A stretch of 64,000 bases of DNA from CAVQCJ01 sp963849365 (GTDB lineage Bacteria; Actinomycetota; Actinomycetes; Prado026), in NCBI GenBank assembly GCA_963849365.1, contig CAWKHA010000004.1, positions 496,001 through 560,000 of the forward strand, read 5' to 3'. Below, piece by piece: positions 24,346 to 32,343 of the stretch; position 1 is the stretch's first letter, and every line of letters begins with the position of its first letter. The translations under genes were made by a program, and so were the position numbers. A model generated the notes under the pieces. That model did not search any database. It worked only from the letters and a program-made list of their open reading frames with translations, and was not told where the DNA came from.

Positions 24346-24921
24346 TCAGTGCGACGTCGTCTGCAGCGGCTCCGGCTGGACCGGGGCAGCAGCCGCGGCC
24401 ACGGCCCGACGGCGCCGGACCACCATGACGATCAGGATGCCCACCACGAGCAGCCCCAGCGCAGCCAGCAGGTACTCCATCACGGGGAAGCCCGTGTGCG
24501 AGAGCTGCGACCCGGCGGGGGCAGCAGCCTGAACGGTCACCGTGGCGGACAGCGAGACCGGCGCGCCGGCCGCGTCCACGCCGGTCAGCGAGATCACGTG
24601 CTGGCCGGCGGCGGTGAACGTGATGGCCGTGGTGACCGAGCCGGCGGCGTCGGCGGACAGCGCCCGGGCGCCGAACGGCAGCGCGGTTGCGGCGAGCCCT
24701 CGGGCGCCCGGCCCGGTCCAGCTGCAGGTGACCGCGGACAGCGATTCGAAACCCTGCCCGGTGACGGTGACGGTCTGGCCGGTGTCGACGACCGTCGCGC
24801 TCACCGAGATGGCGGGCGTCGCGGGCGGGTAAACCGGGGCCGCCTGCGCGGCCGGGCCGAGGAAGAGCAGCCCGGCGCCGACCGCTGTGGCGGCGAGCGC
24901 AGTGAGATGACGGATCCGCAT
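24346..24921 (-). CDS. Secreted envelope protein with LSHTG sortase-like anchor
   Basis: The 191-residue protein has a signal peptide (residues 1-28, cut after AQA), an Ig-like beta domain (about 36-130), then LSHTG (140-144), a hydrophobic helix (147-168) and RRRR. This is the arrangement of sortase-anchored wall proteins, with LSHTG in place of LPXTG. A further 19 mostly Ala/Pro residues after the arginines are unusual, because true sortase substrates end soon after the positive charges. It may therefore simply be a single-pass membrane protein. It follows the EPS genes, so an envelope role is plausible. GGGGAG lies eight bases before the ATG. Confidence 0.75.
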   Translation of the reverse strand: MRIRHLTALAATAVGAGLLFLGPAAQAAPVYPPATPAISVSATVVDTGQTVTVTGQGFESLSAVTCSWTGPGARGLAATALPFGARALSADAAGSVTTAITFTAAGQHVISLTGVDAAGAPVSLSATVTVQAAAPAGSQLSHTGFPVMEYLLAALGLLVVGILIVMVVRRRRAVAAAAAPVQPEPLQTTSH

Positions 24922-25004
24922 CGGAGAACTCCCCAGTCGAAGACAAACCGGACACAGGGGCCCACCAACGGGTGGTTACGGCCCGGCGAAGGGTCCCCGG
25001 GGCC

Positions 25005-26837
25005 TTATCGGCAGGTCGAAGCGGTGACCGTAGTGCTCGGCGTCTGCACCAGCGGGGCGACCCACACCCGCACCGGCACCCGCACTGGCGGCACCGGCTC
25101 GACCAGCTGCAGCACGAGCACCCGGGCCTGCCCGGCCTTCAGCTCGACCGGGAGCGACACCACAGGCCGCCCGCCGGCGCCCCCGTCCAGCCCGGGCGAC
25201 ACCGGGGTGGGCTTGCCGTCCAGGGTCACGCCGGTGACCTGGGCGCCCTCGGCGAGGTAGACCAGCACCCGGTCCAGCACCGAGCCGTCGCCGCCGCGCC
25301 CCGCCGCGGACGTGGCCGGTCCGCGGTCCAGGCGGTAGGCGGCGTACTCGGGCAGCCCCGAGCCGGGGGCGCCGTCGTGCAGCGTGAGGGTGACGGTCGA
25401 CTCGACCGTGCCGACGGCCGAGTCCATGCAGCCGCGCACGTACGACAGCGTGGCCTGGGTGTAGTAGTCGATCTTGCTGCCGGAGGCGTTGTCCAGCGCG
25501 ACCCCGACGTACGGGCCCGGGCGGTCGTCGACCACCCCGGACACGGCTGTCCCCGCGATCAGCGCCTCCTCGTCGGGATGCGCGCTGTAGACCAGCAACC
25601 TCCGCTCACCGGCGGCTCGGCCGAGCGCGTGCACGAAGGCCTGGGCGTCCCCGGTCCCGCTGAGCACCTTGGTGAGCGAGGCGGCCGCCACCGACTGGAG
25701 GAACCGCTTGCGCTGCGCGGTCTGTCCGGGCAGCGGGTAGCGGTCGTACACCAGGCGCATGGTCAGCGCCGCGGTCCCGGCGCCGTCGAGCCGGGTCCCG
25801 TCCGGGAGCGTCGCGGGCCCGGTCACGGTCAGCAGGAAGCCCAGCACGACGGGGTCGACCGCCACGACGCCGTCCAGCCGCTGCCCGTGCTGGCGCCGCC
25901 AGAGCTCGAGCTGTTGCCGGGCGGCGTACGGGAAGTGGGCGGACAGGTTGGTGTTCGCCCACAGCGCCGGGTCGCTGCCGAACAGCGACCGGTACGCCGA
26001 CCCGAGGTCGACCACGGGCGCCTTCGCCGACACCAGGTCGGAGTCGGCCCCGAGGGAGTCCACCGTCAGCCGGCCCGAGGTCGCCGTGACGACGGCGTAC
26101 GCGCCGACCAGGCCGCCGGTCCCCCTGGCCTCGGCGTTGTTCTGGAACACGACGAGGTAGTGCCGCTCACCGTCCGAGCCGAGCATCGTCGGGATCACCC
26201 GGGCGGCCGTGGAGACCGCGGTCAGGTCGCCGGACAGACTGCCCAGCTGGTGCTGCAGCGAGCCGACCCCGTTCGAGATCGGACCCGGCACACCGCCCAG
26301 GTCGATCGCCCCAAGCCGGGTCCGCAGCGGTGCCAGGCTCGACTGGGCCGCCTCGACGGCCGGCAGGGCGGCACTCACGGCGGACAGGTCGACGCTGGCG
26401 CCGTGCCGGACGCTGCGCGGGCTGAGCCGGCCGGCCGCGTCCACGAGATCGGGAAGCACGCCGTCGACCGCGTCGGCGAGGACGTCCGTCGCCTGGGTGA
26501 TCGCCCGCGGCGTCCGGCCGAGCATCGGGACGGAGCCCGCCAGCCGCCACACGGGGTCTGCGGTCAGGGTGCGGGCGTTGGCGGCGTGCCGGCTCGCCTC
26601 TTCGAGGACCCGCAGGGCGCCGTCGTGGTCGCCGGCGACGAGTGCGGCCCGCAGTCGGCTCACGTCGCTGCGCGCGGCGGCGAGCTCGTCCCGCGCGCGC
26701 AGGCCGGACCAGGCCATCCACGCCGCGGCCCCGGCCACGACGAGCAGGGCGCCGGCGAGGATCCGGAGCGCGACTGTCCGACGGCCCCGGTGCCTCACAG
26801 GTCGGTGCTGGTCTCCGGTACGACGGTGCCGGGACAC
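25005..26837 (-). CDS. DUF4012 domain protein, membrane-anchored
   Basis: The 610-residue protein has one N-terminal membrane helix (about 24-44) and a large extracytoplasmic part with the DUF4012 core: RHYLVVFQNNAEARGTGGLVGAY and AALTMRLVYDRYPLPGQTAQR. DUF4012 genes are common beside exopolysaccharide loci in actinobacteria, but no activity has been established that I know of. It is likely transcribed upstream of, or together with, the LSHTG protein 83 bases away on the same strand. A role in EPS attachment or wall assembly is inference. Confidence 0.85.
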   Translation of the reverse strand: MSRHRRTGDQHRPVRHRGRRTVALRILAGALLVVAGAAAWMAWSGLRARDELAAARSDVSRLRAALVAGDHDGALRVLEEASRHAANARTLTADPVWRLAGSVPMLGRTPRAITQATDVLADAVDGVLPDLVDAAGRLSPRSVRHGASVDLSAVSAALPAVEAAQSSLAPLRTRLGAIDLGGVPGPISNGVGSLQHQLGSLSGDLTAVSTAARVIPTMLGSDGERHYLVVFQNNAEARGTGGLVGAYAVVTATSGRLTVDSLGADSDLVSAKAPVVDLGSAYRSLFGSDPALWANTNLSAHFPYAARQQLELWRRQHGQRLDGVVAVDPVVLGFLLTVTGPATLPDGTRLDGAGTAALTMRLVYDRYPLPGQTAQRKRFLQSVAAASLTKVLSGTGDAQAFVHALGRAAGERRLLVYSAHPDEEALIAGTAVSGVVDDRPGPYVGVALDNASGSKIDYYTQATLSYVRGCMDSAVGTVESTVTLTLHDGAPGSGLPEYAAYRLDRGPATSAAGRGGDGSVLDRVLVYLAEGAQVTGVTLDGKPTPVSPGLDGGAGGRPVVSLPVELKAGQARVLVLQLVEPVPPVRVPVRVWVAPLVQTPSTTVTASTCR

Positions 26838-26925
26838 GGCGCCACTGTACGTGCGGCCGGCCGCGACCCACGGTGACTCGGCTGATCCGATCAGGTGATG
26901 CGGCCTGTGCAGGCCGTCGGCCGCC

Positions 26926-27729
26926 TCAGGCGATGTGACCGGTCCAGGCCGACCCGTCCCAGTACCGCCGTCCGCCGGGGCGGGCCGGGTCCGGGTCCGG
27001 GTACCACCCGGGAGGCGGGCCGGCCGGGGCGGCGTACGCCTGCGGGGTGTACGCCTGTGGCTGGTACGCCTGTGGCTGGTACGCCTGCGGCTGGTACGTC
27101 GCGGGGTACGCGCCCGCCGGGTAGGCGGCCCGGCTCGCCCGCCGGCGCTGGCTCAGCCCGACCGCGAGCAGCACGACGCCGACGATGACGAGCAGACCGC
27201 CGCCCCCGATGCCCAAGCCCCACCAGCCGCGGCCGGCCAACGCTGCGACGAGGTCGTGCGCGACGACGATCCGGCCGCCGGTCTCCGCGAGCCCGCTCAC
27301 GGTCACCTTGTACACGCCGGCGCGCGGCGCGTCGAACCCGGCGACCGCCACGAACTGTCCGTCGGTCCGGGCGAGCTCCTCGTGGCCGACGACGTCGTAC
27401 ACCGGGACGGACGAGCCGTCCGGCCCGGCCACCGTGATCTGGCCGGGCCCGAGAGGCACGAAGTCGTTCACGTCCTGGAACACCTTGTAACGGCCCTGGT
27501 CCAGCGTCAGCGTCGTGGTGCCGGACCCGTCGATCACCGGCGCCGAGAACTGGTCGCCGACGGCGCCGACCAGGCCTCCGATGAGCAGGATGAACGAGAG
27601 AAGGGCCACCACCACGCCCACGGCCGCAGTCACGATCCCGGCCACGATGAGCCCGCGTCCGCCGCCGGGCCGCGCTTCCGGTACCGCGCCGGGGACCGGC
27701 TGCGAGGGCGGGGACGGCTCGGCGGTCAT
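26926..27729 (-). CDS. Membrane protein with C-terminal DUF2510 domain
   Basis: The 267-residue protein has a Pro-rich start, a membrane helix (about 26-55), an extracytoplasmic beta domain (about 60-160), a second helix (about 168-192), then a repeat region AYQPQAYQPQAYQPQAYTPQ and a DUF2510 motif (PGWYPDPD...RYWDGSAWTGHI) at the C-terminus. DUF2510 is a short tryptophan-rich motif frequent in actinobacterial membrane proteins; its partner is unknown. The ATG overlaps the ygfZ stop by four bases, making it the last gene of the nitrobindin-fur-ygfZ run. The repeats are encoded by 15-bp units. Confidence 0.82.
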   Translation of the reverse strand: MTAEPSPPSQPVPGAVPEARPGGGRGLIVAGIVTAAVGVVVALLSFILLIGGLVGAVGDQFSAPVIDGSGTTTLTLDQGRYKVFQDVNDFVPLGPGQITVAGPDGSSVPVYDVVGHEELARTDGQFVAVAGFDAPRAGVYKVTVSGLAETGGRIVVAHDLVAALAGRGWWGLGIGGGGLLVIVGVVLLAVGLSQRRRASRAAYPAGAYPATYQPQAYQPQAYQPQAYTPQAYAAPAGPPPGWYPDPDPARPGGRRYWDGSAWTGHIA

Positions 27730-28637
27730 GGCGCCGGGACGCTCTCCACGGCCGCCGCCACCGCTGCGTCCGGCGCACCGGCGAGCAGCTCGGCGCCGTC
27801 CTGCACCGTGCGCTTGACCAGCGCCAGGGCGATCGGGCCGAGCTCGAAGTCGCGGATGGCGGTGCCCACGAAGCCGAGCCGGCGTCCGTCCGCGCCCGTG
27901 ACGGGCTCGCCGTGCGCCGGCAGCATCGACTCGGAGCCGTCCAGGTGCAGCAGGACCAGGCGGCGCGGCGGTCGGCCGAGGTTGTGCACCCGCGCGACCG
28001 TCTCCTGGCCGCGGTAGCAGCCCTTGTCCAGGTGGACGGCGGGGCCGATCCAGCCGACCTCGGCCGGGATGGTGCGGTGGTCGGTCTCGAAACCCAGCCG
28101 CGGTACGCCGGCCCGGACCCGCAGCGCCTCGGCGGCCCACAGCCCCGCGGGCCGGCCGGCCGCCGCCGTCTCGCGGTCCAGGCCGTCGCGTGCGACGAAG
28201 CGGTCGCCGGACGCCGTACGCAGGACGGCGACCTCGCCGGTGGCGTCCTCGACCTCGACCGCCGACCAGAAGACCATCGAGCGAAGGTACGTCATGAGGG
28301 CGTCCAGGGTGCCCGGCTCGACATGGGCGAGTACCGACTCACCGTCGTCCACGAGCGCGAGGTGGTGCTCGACGTGGCCGTGCGGGGACAGGATCAGCGC
28401 TTGCGTCCACACGCCGGGGGGCAGCTCGGTCAGGTGCTGGGAGGTCAGCGCGTGCAGCCAGGTGAGCCGGTCCGCCCCGCGCACCCGTACGACCGGCCGG
28501 TGCGAGAGGTCGACGACAGCCTCGCCCGCGGCCAGCGCGCGCTCCTCGGCGTACGGGTCGCCGTAGTGCCAGGGGGCGCCGGCGTCCGGGCCGGCCTCGA
28601 CGGGGACGGCGCTCGCGCGTGCCGCGGGCGCGCTCAC
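27726..28637 (-). CDS. ygfZ: YgfZ/GcvT-like folate-binding protein
   Basis: YgfZ is a tetrahydrofolate-dependent protein that supports assembly and repair of certain iron-sulfur enzymes. The 303-residue protein shows the signature KGCYRGQE (about residues 204-211), with the redox-active Cys, and the GcvT-like folds on both sides. The GTG at 28637 overlaps the fur stop (GTGA), which fixes the start and implies translational coupling. Being directly behind a Fur-family regulator and a nitrobindin fits an iron or nitric-oxide stress theme. Confidence 0.9.
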   Translation of the reverse strand: MSAPAARASAVPVEAGPDAGAPWHYGDPYAEERALAAGEAVVDLSHRPVVRVRGADRLTWLHALTSQHLTELPPGVWTQALILSPHGHVEHHLALVDDGESVLAHVEPGTLDALMTYLRSMVFWSAVEVEDATGEVAVLRTASGDRFVARDGLDRETAAAGRPAGLWAAEALRVRAGVPRLGFETDHRTIPAEVGWIGPAVHLDKGCYRGQETVARVHNLGRPPRRLVLLHLDGSESMLPAHGEPVTGADGRRLGFVGTAIRDFELGPIALALVKRTVQDGAELLAGAPDAAVAAAVESVPAP

Positions 28638-29092
28638 CGGTGCCCCGCATGCGGAGCCGGGTGCACGGTCGGGTGCGGACGTGCCGCCGCCGCGCAGGCC
28701 GCGCACGTACCGGAGATCGCCATGTGTCCCACGTCAGGGGTGAACCCGTGGACCTGCGCCAGCCTTCCCACGAGCTGGTCGGCGAGCCCGAGATCCGCCT
28801 CGGTGACCCGGCCGCACGACTCGCAGACGAGGTGCAGGTGCGCCGTCTCGTCGCCCGGGTGGTAGGTCGCCGCGCCCGGCCCGAGGTGGGCGTGCCTGAT
28901 CACGCCGAGCCGCTCGAAGAGCTCGAGGGTGCGGTACACGGTGGACGGGTTCACGCCAGGGTCGGTGCGGGTGACCTCGGCGCAGACCGCCTCGGGTGTC
29001 GCGTGGCCCAGGGCGGTGACCGCGTCCAGGACGATCTGGCGCTGCGGCGTCATCCGCAGGCCCTCGCTGTGCAGGCGCTCCCGCAGGGTCAC
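28634..29092 (-). CDS. Fur family metalloregulator
   Basis: The 152-residue protein has the winged-helix domain (RMTPQRQIVLDAVTALGHATPEAV, PSTVYRTLELFERLGVI) and a dimerisation domain with HLHLVCESCGRV and a second CAAC pair forming the structural zinc site. Which metal it senses cannot be decided; Zur, Fur and PerR types share this pattern. The start GTG lies five bases behind the nitrobindin stop and overlaps ygfZ at its end, so it sits inside an operon. The C-terminus is His-rich (RPHPTVHPAPHAGHR). Confidence 0.9.
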   Translation of the reverse strand: MTLRERLHSEGLRMTPQRQIVLDAVTALGHATPEAVCAEVTRTDPGVNPSTVYRTLELFERLGVIRHAHLGPGAATYHPGDETAHLHLVCESCGRVTEADLGLADQLVGRLAQVHGFTPDVGHMAISGTCAACAAAARPHPTVHPAPHAGHR

Positions 29093-29096
29093 GGCC

Positions 29097-29594
29097 TCAG
29101 CCGACCTTCTTGAGCCGGGCGGACAGGTGCGACTGCAGCGGCTGGCCGACGGAGGCCATGTCGAACGCCCAGAGCAGGTCGCCCTCGACGAGCCCGTAGA
29201 GGCGGCTGCCGGCGGTGTACTCCTTCGCGGTGGCGGTACGGACCACGACGTCGGTGCTCAGCTCGATCTTCGCGCCGGACACGGTGCCCAGCCAGATCTC
29301 GGCGAATCCGGTCGGGTGGGCCAGGACGACCTCGACGGTGCCGTCCGGCTGCGGCCGCCAGTAGCCGGACTCAGTCGCGAGCGGGCGCACCTGGTTGCCG
29401 TCGTCGTCGAGGAGCCAGGTGCGGGAGACGTACGTCAGGAAGGGCTTGCCGACGTGTCCGAACGTGATCTCCTGACCGAAACGGAAGCTGTCGATGGTCG
29501 GGTACCCGCCGACGCCGGCGCCTTCCCAGCGGCCGACCAGCCAGGCCACCGGCACCAGCTCGGCCGGCAGGTCTGCGGACAGCTCGACGGGCAC
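29097..29594 (-). CDS. Nitrobindin-like heme protein (FABP/THAP4 family)
   Basis: The 165-residue protein is a ten-stranded beta barrel that binds ferric heme and can detoxify peroxynitrite (known for the family; the M. tuberculosis member is Rv0813c). The motif GRWEGAG (residues 21-27) and the proximal heme ligand His156 in LQSHLSARLKK are both present. GGAG lies eight bases before the GTG. It heads a coupled run with fur and ygfZ and is preceded by a tiny membrane gene. Confidence 0.9.
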   Translation of the reverse strand: MPVELSADLPAELVPVAWLVGRWEGAGVGGYPTIDSFRFGQEITFGHVGKPFLTYVSRTWLLDDDGNQVRPLATESGYWRPQPDGTVEVVLAHPTGFAEIWLGTVSGAKIELSTDVVVRTATAKEYTAGSRLYGLVEGDLLWAFDMASVGQPLQSHLSARLKKVG

Positions 29595-29627
29595 GGTCCG
29601 GGCTCCTCGCTCCTGGGCTCCTGGGGG

Positions 29628-29729
29628 TCAGTCCTGGTCGCGGTACAGCCGGCGGACCATGGCGGCGGCGAACCACACCACGGACAGCGCGACCAGGACG
29701 AGCAGCGCGGTGTAGACGGTCTCCAGCAC
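29628..29729 (-). CDS. 33-residue single-pass membrane peptide
   Basis: The short frame encodes an N-terminal VLETVYTALL, a hydrophobic helix through WFAAAM and a basic end VRRLYRDQD. Small proteins of this shape occur beside nitrobindin genes in other actinobacteria, as far as I recall. A TACAGT box lies exactly seven bases before the GTG, so translation of a leaderless message is likely. It is 33 bases upstream of the nitrobindin gene and is probably the first gene of that operon. Function unknown. Confidence 0.6.
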   Translation of the reverse strand: MLETVYTALLVLVALSVVWFAAAMVRRLYRDQD

Positions 29730-29736
29730 GGTCGCA

Positions 29737-29742
29737 ACTGTA
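29737..29742 (-). promoter_or_regulatory. -10 box of a leaderless promoter for the nitrobindin operon
   Basis: TACAGT on the minus strand, seven bases before the GTG at 29729. It is part of a compact divergent promoter with the DsrE gene, whose own box is only 12 bases away. Confidence 0.6.
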
Positions 29743-29753
29743 GTGCGCGGCCG

Positions 29754-29759
29754 TACGCT
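29754..29759 (+). promoter_or_regulatory. -10 box of a leaderless promoter for the DsrE gene
   Basis: TACGCT on the plus strand, seven bases before the ATG at 29767, with no ribosome binding site between. The two divergent boxes share one intergenic region of 37 bases. Confidence 0.55.
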
Positions 29760-29766
29760 GACCGGC

Positions 29767-30126
29767 ATGCGCGACCTGGTGGTCAAGGTGACGGTGGGGG
29801 CGGAGGAGCCCGAGCGCTGCTCGCAGGCGTTCACGGTGGCGGCGACGGCGGTGGCGTCGGGGGTGACGGTGTCGCTGTGGCTGACCGGCGAGGCGTCCTG
29901 GTTCGGGGTGCCGGGACGGGCGGCGACGTTCACGCTCGAGGGCGCGGCACCGTTGGCCCAGCTGCTGGACGCGGTGCTGACGGCCGGGACGGTGACGGTG
30001 TGCACGCAGTGCGCGGCCCGGCGGGGACTGGGCGCGGACGACCTGATCCCGGGGGTACGGATCGCGGGCGCCGCCGCGTTCGTCGCCGAAGCGACCGCCG
30101 ACACCACCCAAGCCCTCGTCTACTAA
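29767..30126 (+). CDS. DsrE-like protein
   Basis: The 119-residue protein has the DsrE/YchN alpha-beta fold pattern: VVKVTVGAEEPERCSQAF, then TVSLWLTGEASWF, and a late CTQCAARRGL with two cysteines. DsrE-fold proteins act in sulfur relay or bind small ligands, but this subfamily has no assigned role. The ATG at 29767 is used because a -10 box sits seven bases upstream; an upstream frame would cross that promoter. It ends just before a family-1 palindrome. Confidence 0.75.
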   Translation: MRDLVVKVTVGAEEPERCSQAFTVAATAVASGVTVSLWLTGEASWFGVPGRAATFTLEGAAPLAQLLDAVLTAGTVTVCTQCAARRGLGADDLIPGVRIAGAAAFVAEATADTTQALVY

Positions 30127-30137
30127 CCCCCACCCCC

Positions 30138-30196
30138 CGCGAAACCTACGGGCAGGTAAGGCCAGATTCCGGCCTTACCTGCCCGTAGGTTTCGCG
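30138..30196. repeat. Palindrome family 1, copy C (perfect 26-bp stem)
   Basis: Bases 30138-30163 pair exactly with 30171-30196 around a seven-base loop. Core CTACGGGCAGGTAAG. It lies 12 bases past the DsrE stop. Its right arm is the 3' end of the minus-strand nuclease-like pseudogene, whose last codons (AKPTGR and TAA) are supplied by the palindrome itself. Confidence 0.92.
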
Positions 30197-31076
30197 AGCG
30201 CGGCGCGGATGTCGGCCACGACCACGTCGGGTGACTGGGCCAGGTCGACCCAGGTGAAGCGCAGCACCGTGCAACCCCACAGGACGAGCGCGTTCTGCCG
30301 TTCACGGTCTCCCTGGAACCGCTCTGGCGACACGTGCCATGCCTGCCCATCGACCTCGACGGCGAGCCGGGCAGCGCCGAACCAGACGTCGACGACGACG
30401 GTACGGCCGTCCCCGGTTCGAAGCCGATGGTTGGCCACCCAGCCTGTGATGCCCGCAGCTCTCAGCAGCCCGTGCAAACGACGCTCGGCAGCGGACCATG
30501 TGCCCGCGGCGGCCTGCTCGACCAGGCGTCGGAGCTGGCCGACGCCGTGTGACGACTTCGCCGAGTCCACCGCCTCCCGGATCTGCGGCAGGGGTGCGGT
30601 GCCCGTACGCAAGACGTGGTCCAGCAGGTTGGCAGCTGACGCCCGTGGCCACGTCGACAGACATCGACGACCGTGCGCAGGCGCGACGTCAGCGGCAACC
30701 CGTAGAGACAGCTGACATCGTGGGCGCCGAGCGTGCGTCGGTGCACCCGGACTCCCGCCACGCGCGGATGAGCCGCCACCGGAGCTGTCGCGTGCAGCGA
30801 CCGCTCGCACTCCGCCGGCACCGGGAGGTCCCAGAGGGCTGCCGCTGATGCGTGGCTGAGTACGCCCGCTGTCGCAAGCACCGCGGCTCGAAGCCGTCGC
30901 CGCGGAGTGACCACAGTCCCGGAGACGGCCAGCACGTCCCCGACGACGACCTGCCAGATTCCACTGGCCAGCTGACGACGGATCCGTGCTGAGCGGACGC
31001 CGGCGGCTCGAGCTTGGCGGGCGGTGAACAGCCCGTCCTGGGCGGCAGTGTCCGGTGGCGGCGTCGGTCGAGGCAT
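30175..31076 (-). pseudogene. Frameshifted AbiEi-like/DUF559 endonuclease-fold gene
   Basis: The N-terminal half (from ATG 31076) reads as an AbiEi-type winged helix: DGLFTARQARAAGVRSARIR and LASGIWQVVVGDVLAVSG, on to LTSRLRTVVDV. The C-terminal half, in another frame, reads LLDHVLRTGTAPLPQIREAV, then AAERRLHGLLRAAG and the vsr-like nuclease core VVVDVWFGAARLAVEVDGQ. A one-base deletion near 30650-30665 separates the frames. Intact relatives are common stand-alone genes. A sequencing error cannot be excluded. The end of the gene is formed by the palindrome at 30138-30196. Confidence 0.75.
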
Positions 31077-31132
31077 CCGCACACGGTGCCTCGTCGCGCA
31101 GGCTCCGGTCGCCGTCATCCACAGGGCAGAGT

Positions 31133-31173
31133 TACGGGCAGGTAAGGCCGGTTCTCGGCCTTACCTGCCCGTA
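31133..31173. repeat. Palindrome family 1, copy D (perfect 18-bp stem)
   Basis: Bases 31133-31150 pair with 31156-31173 around GTTCT. The right arm extends to the full family sequence (reading CGCAAACCTACGGGC on the minus strand) while the left outer part has decayed. It sits between the DUF1416 stop and the promoter of the pseudogene. Confidence 0.88.
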
Positions 31174-31186
31174 GGTTTGCGGGGGG

Positions 31187-31483
31187 CTAGACGGAGATCT
31201 CGACTTCGGCGACGACGCCCTGCTCGGCGACGACCGAGTGGTCGACGGGATCGGTACCAGGTGCGAGCACGCGCAGCGTCCACGTCCCCGGCGCCGCGAA
31301 GAAGCGGAAGTGCCCGCTGGCCGACGTCGGCACCTCAGCGGTGAACTCGCCGCCGGAGTCGAGCAGCCGCACGTAGGCCCCGCCGACCGGGCTCTCGCCG
31401 CGGACCACGAGACCCTGCACGACGGCCTCCTTCGTGACGTCGATGCCCTCGACGCTCAGGCCGCCCTTCGTCGCGCCGCACAT
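31187..31483 (-). CDS. DUF1416 protein (SseC family)
   Basis: The 98-residue protein has a carboxypeptidase-regulatory-like beta fold (VVQGLVVRGESPVGGAYVRLL) and the family N-terminus MCGATKGGLSVEG. It is always found behind thiosulfate sulfurtransferase in actinobacteria (sseC2 behind cysA2 in M. tuberculosis). A role in sulfur metabolism is inferred from that linkage. The ATG shares one base with the stop of the upstream gene (TGATG), showing tight coupling. Confidence 0.9.
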   Translation of the reverse strand: MCGATKGGLSVEGIDVTKEAVVQGLVVRGESPVGGAYVRLLDSGGEFTAEVPTSASGHFRFFAAPGTWTLRVLAPGTDPVDHSVVAEQGVVAEVEISV

Positions 31484-32343
31484 CAGGCACCGCCTTCGGG
31501 GCCGCCGGGCTCGTCACCGAGCTGCACAGGGACGCCGACCAGCGAGCCGTACTCGGTCCAGGAGCCGTCGTAGTTGCGGACGTTCGGCTGCCCGAGCAGC
31601 TCGTGCAGCACGAACCACGTGTGCGCCGAGCGCTCGCCGATCCGGCAGTAGGCGATCGTGTCCTTGGACAGGTCGACGCCCGAGTCGCCGTACAGCGTCG
31701 TGAGCTCGGCGTCGCTGCGGAACGTACCGTCGTCGTTGGCCGCCTTGGACCAGGGGATGTTCGCCGCCGTCGGGATGTGCCCGCCGCGCTGCGACTGCTC
31801 CTGCGGGAGGTGGGCTGGGGCGAGCAGGCGGCCGGCGTACTCGTCGGGCGACCGGACGTCGACCAGGTTGAGCGAGCCGATCGCCCCGAGCACCTCGTCG
31901 CGGAAGGCCCGGATCGACTTGTCCTGCTCCTTGGCGGTGTACGTGGTCGCGGGCCGGACGGGCACCTCGGTCACGAGCGAGCGGGAGTCGAGCTCCCAGC
32001 GCTTGCGGCCGCCGTCGAGCAGCTTGACACTGTCGTGCCCGTACAGCTTGAAGTACCAGTAGGCGTAGGCCGCGAACCAGTTGTTGTTGCCGCCGTAGAG
32101 CACGACGGTGTGGTCGTTGCCGATGCCCTTGGCGGACAGCAGAGCCTCGAACTGGCTCTTGCTCACGAAGTCGCGGCGGACGGGGTCCTGCAGGTCCGCC
32201 TTCCAGTCGATCCGGACGGCACCGGCGATGTGGCCCTTGTCGTACGCGCTGGTGTCCTCGTCGACCTCGACGATGACGGTGCTCGGGTCGTCGATGTGCG
32301 CTTCGACCCAGTCGGCGTCGACCAGGACGTCGGAGCGGCTCAT
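31483..32343 (-). CDS. Thiosulfate sulfurtransferase (CysA/SseA-type rhodanese)
   Basis: The 286-residue protein has two rhodanese domains. The C-terminal one has the catalytic Cys233 in AYCRIGERS and the N-terminal one is inactive (no Cys in the equivalent loop, VLYGGNNNW). It transfers sulfane sulfur from thiosulfate to cyanide or thiol acceptors in vitro; the physiological acceptor is unsettled. It sits in the DUF4395-rhodanese-DUF1416 run, coupled on both sides, and downstream of a Cys-rich leader peptide, so cysteine supply probably controls it. Confidence 0.93.
   Translation of the reverse strand: MSRSDVLVDADWVEAHIDDPSTVIVEVDEDTSAYDKGHIAGAVRIDWKADLQDPVRRDFVSKSQFEALLSAKGIGNDHTVVLYGGNNNWFAAYAYWYFKLYGHDSVKLLDGGRKRWELDSRSLVTEVPVRPATTYTAKEQDKSIRAFRDEVLGAIGSLNLVDVRSPDEYAGRLLAPAHLPQEQSQRGGHIPTAANIPWSKAANDDGTFRSDAELTTLYGDSGVDLSKDTIAYCRIGERSAHTWFVLHELLGQPNVRNYDGSWTEYGSLVGVPVQLGDEPGGPEGGA

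Noticed and set aside
31483..32343. 3-mercaptopyruvate sulfurtransferase instead of thiosulfate sulfurtransferase
   Set aside because: The active-site loop is CRIGERS, as in CysA/thiosulfate type enzymes, not the CGSGVT type of mercaptopyruvate sulfurtransferases. Linkage to DUF1416 also supports the CysA type.
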